Source: Jimgerdemannia flammicorona
Taxonomy: Eukaryota > Mucoromycota > Endogonomycetes > Endogonales > Endogonaceae
Direction: 5' to 3'
Length of the DNA: 11,887 bases
NCBI GenBank assembly: GCA_003990745.1
Contig: RBNI01005969.1
Location: 1-11,887, forward strand
The position numbers and the translations under genes are program-made. The notes beneath the pieces are model-generated. The model saw only the letters and a program-made list of their open reading frames with translations. It made no database searches and had not been told where the DNA came from. Positions within the stretch are counted from its first letter, which is position 1. Every line of letters begins with the position of its first letter. Below are positions 9,288 through 11,887 of this stretch, in pieces.

Positions 9288-9574
9288 TGCAAGTACATAA
9301 CCTCTAAGCCACTGAAATCACACATCACCCTCTGAACAAGCCACCGAAATCATATGCAACCTTCAAACAAATCTGGAAATCATCTGCAAGATCATGAAGC
9401 TGAGTCAAACTGAAGTCACAGTACACAAAGCTGAGTCAACATGAAGTTGCAGAATACAAGATTCACACAAACAGAATCTTACTGATCAGGACTAAATACA
9501 TATATACTAAGCATCGAGATGTAATGAAATAAAGAACCAAAATAAACAACAACCACAACTTCTGAACATATACA
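9288..9574 (+). repeat. LTR of the chromovirus, old copy (shared by pieces Q and R)
   Basis: It matches 11649-11887 along its length. It starts TGCAAG (younger copy TGTAAG) and could end at TATACA near 9574; the right end is approximate. It holds two internal tandem duplications: a 31-32 bp unit at 9306-9337/9338-9368 that is single in the younger copy, and a 31 bp unit at 9397-9427/9428-9458 that is doubled in both. It keeps two CpG where the younger copy has ten; the younger CpGs are mostly TG or CA here. It serves as the 3' LTR of piece Q and the 5' LTR of piece R. Confidence 0.8.
9401..9506 (+). promoter_or_regulatory. LTR promoter: two TGAGTCA sites and TATATA
   Basis: TGAGTCA at 9401-9407 and 9432-9438, one in each 31-bp tandem unit, precede TATATA at 9501-9506. 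The ORFa ATG follows 72 bp later, after an A/C-rich leader typical of fungal genes. TGAGTCA is the complement of TGACTCA found in X. bZIP binding is inferred. Confidence 0.5.
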
Positions 9575-9577
9575 AAC

Positions 9578-10674
9578 ATGACTACTGAGATCTACAACTG
9601 CATTCATGCTGACATTTGGAATGTTATTGTCAACTGAGCTACACCCCCTCTACCTCTTATGAATATCTATAGTCTAGCACCCCTCTACTTCATGGAAGCC
9701 TGATGGAATACCCTGAACATGCTTAGTAAGGCTCACCAAATTGGATAAATCTCAAGCTACTACCAGATCGGCCACCTTCTGAAAGACATGATCGAACATC
9801 ACCATGACATGGATATTATCCAGATGTCTCAACATCAGAAACTCATTGCCTATAAATACCAAGAACTCTTCTATGAGTATAGCACCTTTATCCCCTACCT
9901 CTAAGTTACTACCACTGAAATGGTTACTATCCTGTCCTATGGTCAAATCAATGACATAATACAAGAACTCAACCACAAGTACCTCAAGTATGTCCAGACC
10001 ACAGACAGAACCTTCTCACACCCTGATGACCATATCCTGCAAATGCCCCAAGTTGGATATGCCATAAAGGACATCTATGATATAATTCAATTCGATGAAG
10101 ATGAAGCAGAAGATAATGATCCCTCTGATGCCAACATGACCTTAAGCCAAGGATCTCTGCCAACCCTGATCACACTGTCAACCTTACTAATGAACTTATA
10201 ACAGTTCATAACTACATACAAGACTTATTGGAATAATGACCACTGGCATAAATATCAATCTGCCTTCACTCCTGATTACTTCAACTATAATGAAGAGACT
10301 GAAGAATATAACCTGTACCTCTAGACAACCCTTGAGATCAAACCAACCACTCCACTACCCAAGTATGAGTGACATGAACCACAGCTACCAGCTTACTACA
10401 ACTCCACAACTCATAGTGCTATAATCTATAGAAGGTATACAGATAGCGAATCTGATGAAAACAAGAATGATGCCCCCTCCTTCATCCACCAATACCTTAT
10501 CCAGCATATGAGACAGATGATGCTATCCTGTGGAATGGTGATGAAGTTCTAATATATTATTACCTCAGTGAACAAGGAGAAGTAATCTGTGAACCACTCT
10601 TCCTAGACAACTACTTTATTAGAGATTATATCATCAATGGTGATGTCATCAAAGACTACCCAGATAGCATCTAA
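9578..10674 (+). pseudogene. ORFa: extra ORF between LTR and gag, unknown function
   Basis: ATG 9578 lies just after the LTR in a good fungal context (ACAAACATG). One frame runs to TAA 10672-10674, about 365 residues, interrupted by TGA (at Arg/Trp-like sites), TAA and TAG stops; one TAG at 10322-10324 is CAG in piece Q. One base is missing near 10477 relative to piece Q, giving the only frameshift. The first roughly 110 residues look helical and aromatic (DIWNVIVN, YYQIGHLLKDMIE, YKYQELFYEYS). The middle is acidic (DEDEAEDND), and the tail is Tyr/Pro/Asp-rich and ends DYPDSI. No zinc knuckle, protease, signal peptide or membrane segment is seen. It could be a Gag-like or accessory protein. 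Presence in two pieces suggests it belongs to the element. Confidence 0.65.
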
Positions 10675-10737
10675 ACCTATAAATAGCTTAGCAGTCATAG
10701 TATAGTTAGATTAGCCTTATATAATGTGACTGTGAAC

Positions 10738-10871
10738 TGACTCAGTAGTCAGATGATCTTTTAATATATCAGATTATACTTGTACTATATGACTGCATTT
10801 CGACTTAGCAAGACACTAAGTACTACATCTATATCTAGCATAGTCCAGATAGCCCCTCACTAGTATAAATA
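10738..10871 (+). promoter_or_regulatory. Candidate promoter in X copy C
   Basis: TGACTCA at 10738-10744 and TATAAATA at 10864-10871, with the same spacing as copies A and B. The palindromic extension is TGACTCAGTAGTCA here. No gag follows this copy. Confidence 0.45.
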
Positions 10872-10996
10872 CCCCCTCTCCCAGACCTCAGAATCTCAGA
10901 CTTGAATAGATCCAGACACCCAAGAACACTCTTGAATACTTCTCCACAATATCCCTTTATACAACTACTCCTAGTATAGCAATATCATGAATAGCG

Positions 10997-11002
10997 AATA
11001 AA
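10997..11002 (+). terminator. AATAAA in X copy C
   Basis: Conserved AATAAA about 320 bp after the ORFa stop. It is a candidate signal for ORFa transcript 3' end formation. Confidence 0.35.
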
Positions 11003-11090
11003 CCTATTTAATAACCCACAAACCACTCTTAAGTAAATCCACTCCCCATTAGGTCCCACTCCTAACCCTGTTATGAAATTTCCTAATTGG

Positions 11091-11134
11091 GTATTGTCTG
11101 CAGCAATATGCCAATTCAACTAAGCTGGTCTTAG
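11091..11134 (+). other. Candidate 44-nt intron, copy C
   Basis: GTATTGTC...CAACTAAG...CTTAG, as in copies A and B. Similarity to the element stops at its 3' splice-like end. Confidence 0.35.
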
Positions 11135-11648
11135 TTGCTCCTTTCTCCACTACCTTACTAGTCACAAGATTTGGTAAGTGACCTTTCAAGTCCCCTTTCT
11201 CCTATTATTATCCCCTCTACCTTGGGTTGGTTTGCTGTACCTACAGGGGTATGGTGGGAGGAGGGCAATGGTGATGAGTTGCCCCTTTATCAGTATCAGA
11301 TCGGTGCTTCCTTCTCTTTTTCGTGGATTCTGGTGCCTTCAGCTGCATCTGGGGTATACCTGTTTTGGTGCAGCACCTTCTTCCTTTTGCCATCGCCAAC
11401 AAGGAGTTGTCTTGATGTGTCTCGGGCTATGTAGGGAGTTGGCTGACCTTGGGCATCAAGTGCTCAGTATAGATTACCTGCAGGTCCTCAGTACCTGTGG
11501 TGGGGCCCTCTGGCTTTAGCAAGCTTCCCGGTGAGTATGGTTCTGGCATAGGTGACTGTTTTTCGGGTGTTGTCGGGATGGGAGGGGAGATGGCCATCAC
11601 AGATAGGAGGAAGGGCGATATGGTGGACCAGTAGGGTGCCAGGCTGGG
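11135..11648 (+). other. Unassigned G/T-rich segment with normal CpG
   Basis: About 510 bp unlike anything else in the window. The plus strand is G/T-rich and CpGs are retained (for example GATCGG, TTTCGTGG, GTCGGG), so it does not share the decay seen to the left. A GTAAGT at about 11174 and a CTACAG about 70 bp later could bound an intron, and short open frames exist on both strands, but no protein family is recognisable. It may be host DNA or part of another element read on the minus strand. Confidence 0.4.
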
Positions 11649-11887
11649 TGTAAGCGCACAACTTCCAAGCCACCAAAATCACACGCGATCTCCGAACAAA
11701 TCTGGAAATCACCTGTAAGATCACGAAGCTGAGTCAAACAGAAGTCACAGCGCACAAAGCTGAGTCAATACCAAGTCACGGAACACAAGATCCACACAAA
11801 TGGAATCTTACCAATCCAGAACAAATGCATATATACCCAGCCCCAAGACGCGTCGAAACAGAGAACCAAAACAAATAACAACTACAA
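11649..11887 (+). repeat. LTR of the chromovirus, younger copy, cut by window end
   Basis: Starts TGTAAGCGCACAAC and aligns with the old LTR at 9288. It has one copy of the first tandem unit instead of two, both copies of the second (from 11726 and 11757), and ten CpG dinucleotides. No PPT lies before it, so it is a 5' LTR or a solo LTR rather than a 3' LTR. At the last bases it still matches the old LTR, so it continues outside the window. Confidence 0.8.
11730..11835 (+). promoter_or_regulatory. Promoter elements in younger LTR
   Basis: TGAGTCA at 11730-11736 and 11761-11767 and TATATA at 11830-11835 keep the layout of the old LTR (spacing differs by a base or two). Preservation in both LTR copies despite heavy decay of the older one is modest support for function. 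Confidence 0.5.

Larger units (their letters stand above)
1605..9574 (+). mobile_element. Piece Q: Ty3/Gypsy chromovirus with dUTPase, 5' truncated
   Basis: The piece reads: 3' third of ORFa, X region, gag with a CCHC-type zinc knuckle, dUTPase, aspartic protease, RT, RNase H, integrase, chromodomain, PPT and 3' LTR. PR-RT-RH-INT order plus a C-terminal chromodomain defines a Ty3/Gypsy chromovirus. The 5' LTR and the start of ORFa are missing. The missing part is present in piece R, which shares the LTR at 9288. About 40 premature stops, mostly TGA, make it inactive. The boundary at 1605 is approximate. Confidence 0.8.
9288..11134 (+). mobile_element. Piece R: LTR - ORFa - X, 3' truncated copy
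   Basis: It begins with the shared LTR and carries ORFa and a full X region, then stops exactly where the candidate intron in X ends. The sequence beyond is unrelated. Together with piece Q it shows the order LTR-ORFa-X-gag. No TG...CA end or target duplication was found at 11134. Confidence 0.65.
10621..11134 (+). repeat. X repeat, copy C
   Basis: Third copy of X, preceded by ORFa as in copy B but followed by unrelated DNA. The palindrome arms are at 10624-10633 and 10641-10650. Similarity to copies A and B runs to CTTAG at 11134; the next two bases (TT) also match, which could be chance. It is CpG-poor like the other copies. Confidence 0.75.

Noticed and set aside
601..11136. Target-site duplication around an X-bounded array
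   Set aside because: Bases left of 601 (CAACC) and right of 11134 (TTGCT or GCTCC) do not match.
11171..11519. Plus-strand ORFs that might be a secreted or membrane protein
   Set aside because: Two overlapping frames are open only because the strand is G/T-rich. There is no recognisable domain and there are intron-like signals inside, so no gene is called.
11488..11724. Minus-strand ORF of 78 codons
   Set aside because: It runs from the LTR at 11649 into unassigned DNA, so it is not a natural gene unit.

Overview
The window looks like transposon-filled DNA from a filamentous fungus, most likely a basidiomycete (Agaricomycete type). This rests on a fungal-type Ty3/Gypsy chromovirus, short candidate introns with fungal-style branch points, and decay of CpG to TpG/CpA rather than the CpA-directed RIP typical of ascomycetes. 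No intact host gene, tRNA, rRNA or CRISPR array is visible. Nearly all of 1-11134 is old and mutated. DNA to the right of about 11135 keeps normal CpG and looks younger.

Layout: 1-600 is C-rich, G-poor, proline-rich decayed sequence of unknown origin. 601-1333 (piece P) is a non-coding segment here called X plus the first codons of a long Gag. 1334-1604 is an unassigned junction. 1605-9574 (piece Q) holds the 3' part of an extra ORF (ORFa), X, a long gag, a dUTPase domain, then protease, reverse transcriptase, RNase H, integrase and chromodomain, a polypurine tract and a 3' LTR. 9288-11134 (piece R) reuses that LTR as a 5' LTR, followed by a near full-length ORFa and X. 11135-11648 is unrelated sequence, and 11649-11887 is a younger copy of the LTR that runs off the window.

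Overlaying P, Q and R gives one element of about 9 kb: LTR - ORFa (about 365 aa) - X (about 0.5 kb with TATA box, bZIP-like site, AATAAA and a candidate 44-nt intron) - gag - dUTPase - PR-RT-RH-INT-chromodomain - PPT - LTR. X recurs three times and could be mistaken for an LTR. It lacks TG...CA ends, a tRNA-type primer site and an adjacent PPT, whereas the sequence at 9288 does follow a good PPT. The competing reading, X as the LTR of a tandem array, is not excluded.

The most striking features are a dUTPase with all five family motifs between the Gag zinc knuckle and the protease; gag, dut and pro-pol each lying in a different frame, with each step equivalent to -1, although about 2.2 kb of gag and about 3.5 kb of pol show no other frame change; and an extra ORF in front of gag. 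All reading frames carry stops, mostly TGA where family members have Arg, so none of these copies is functional.
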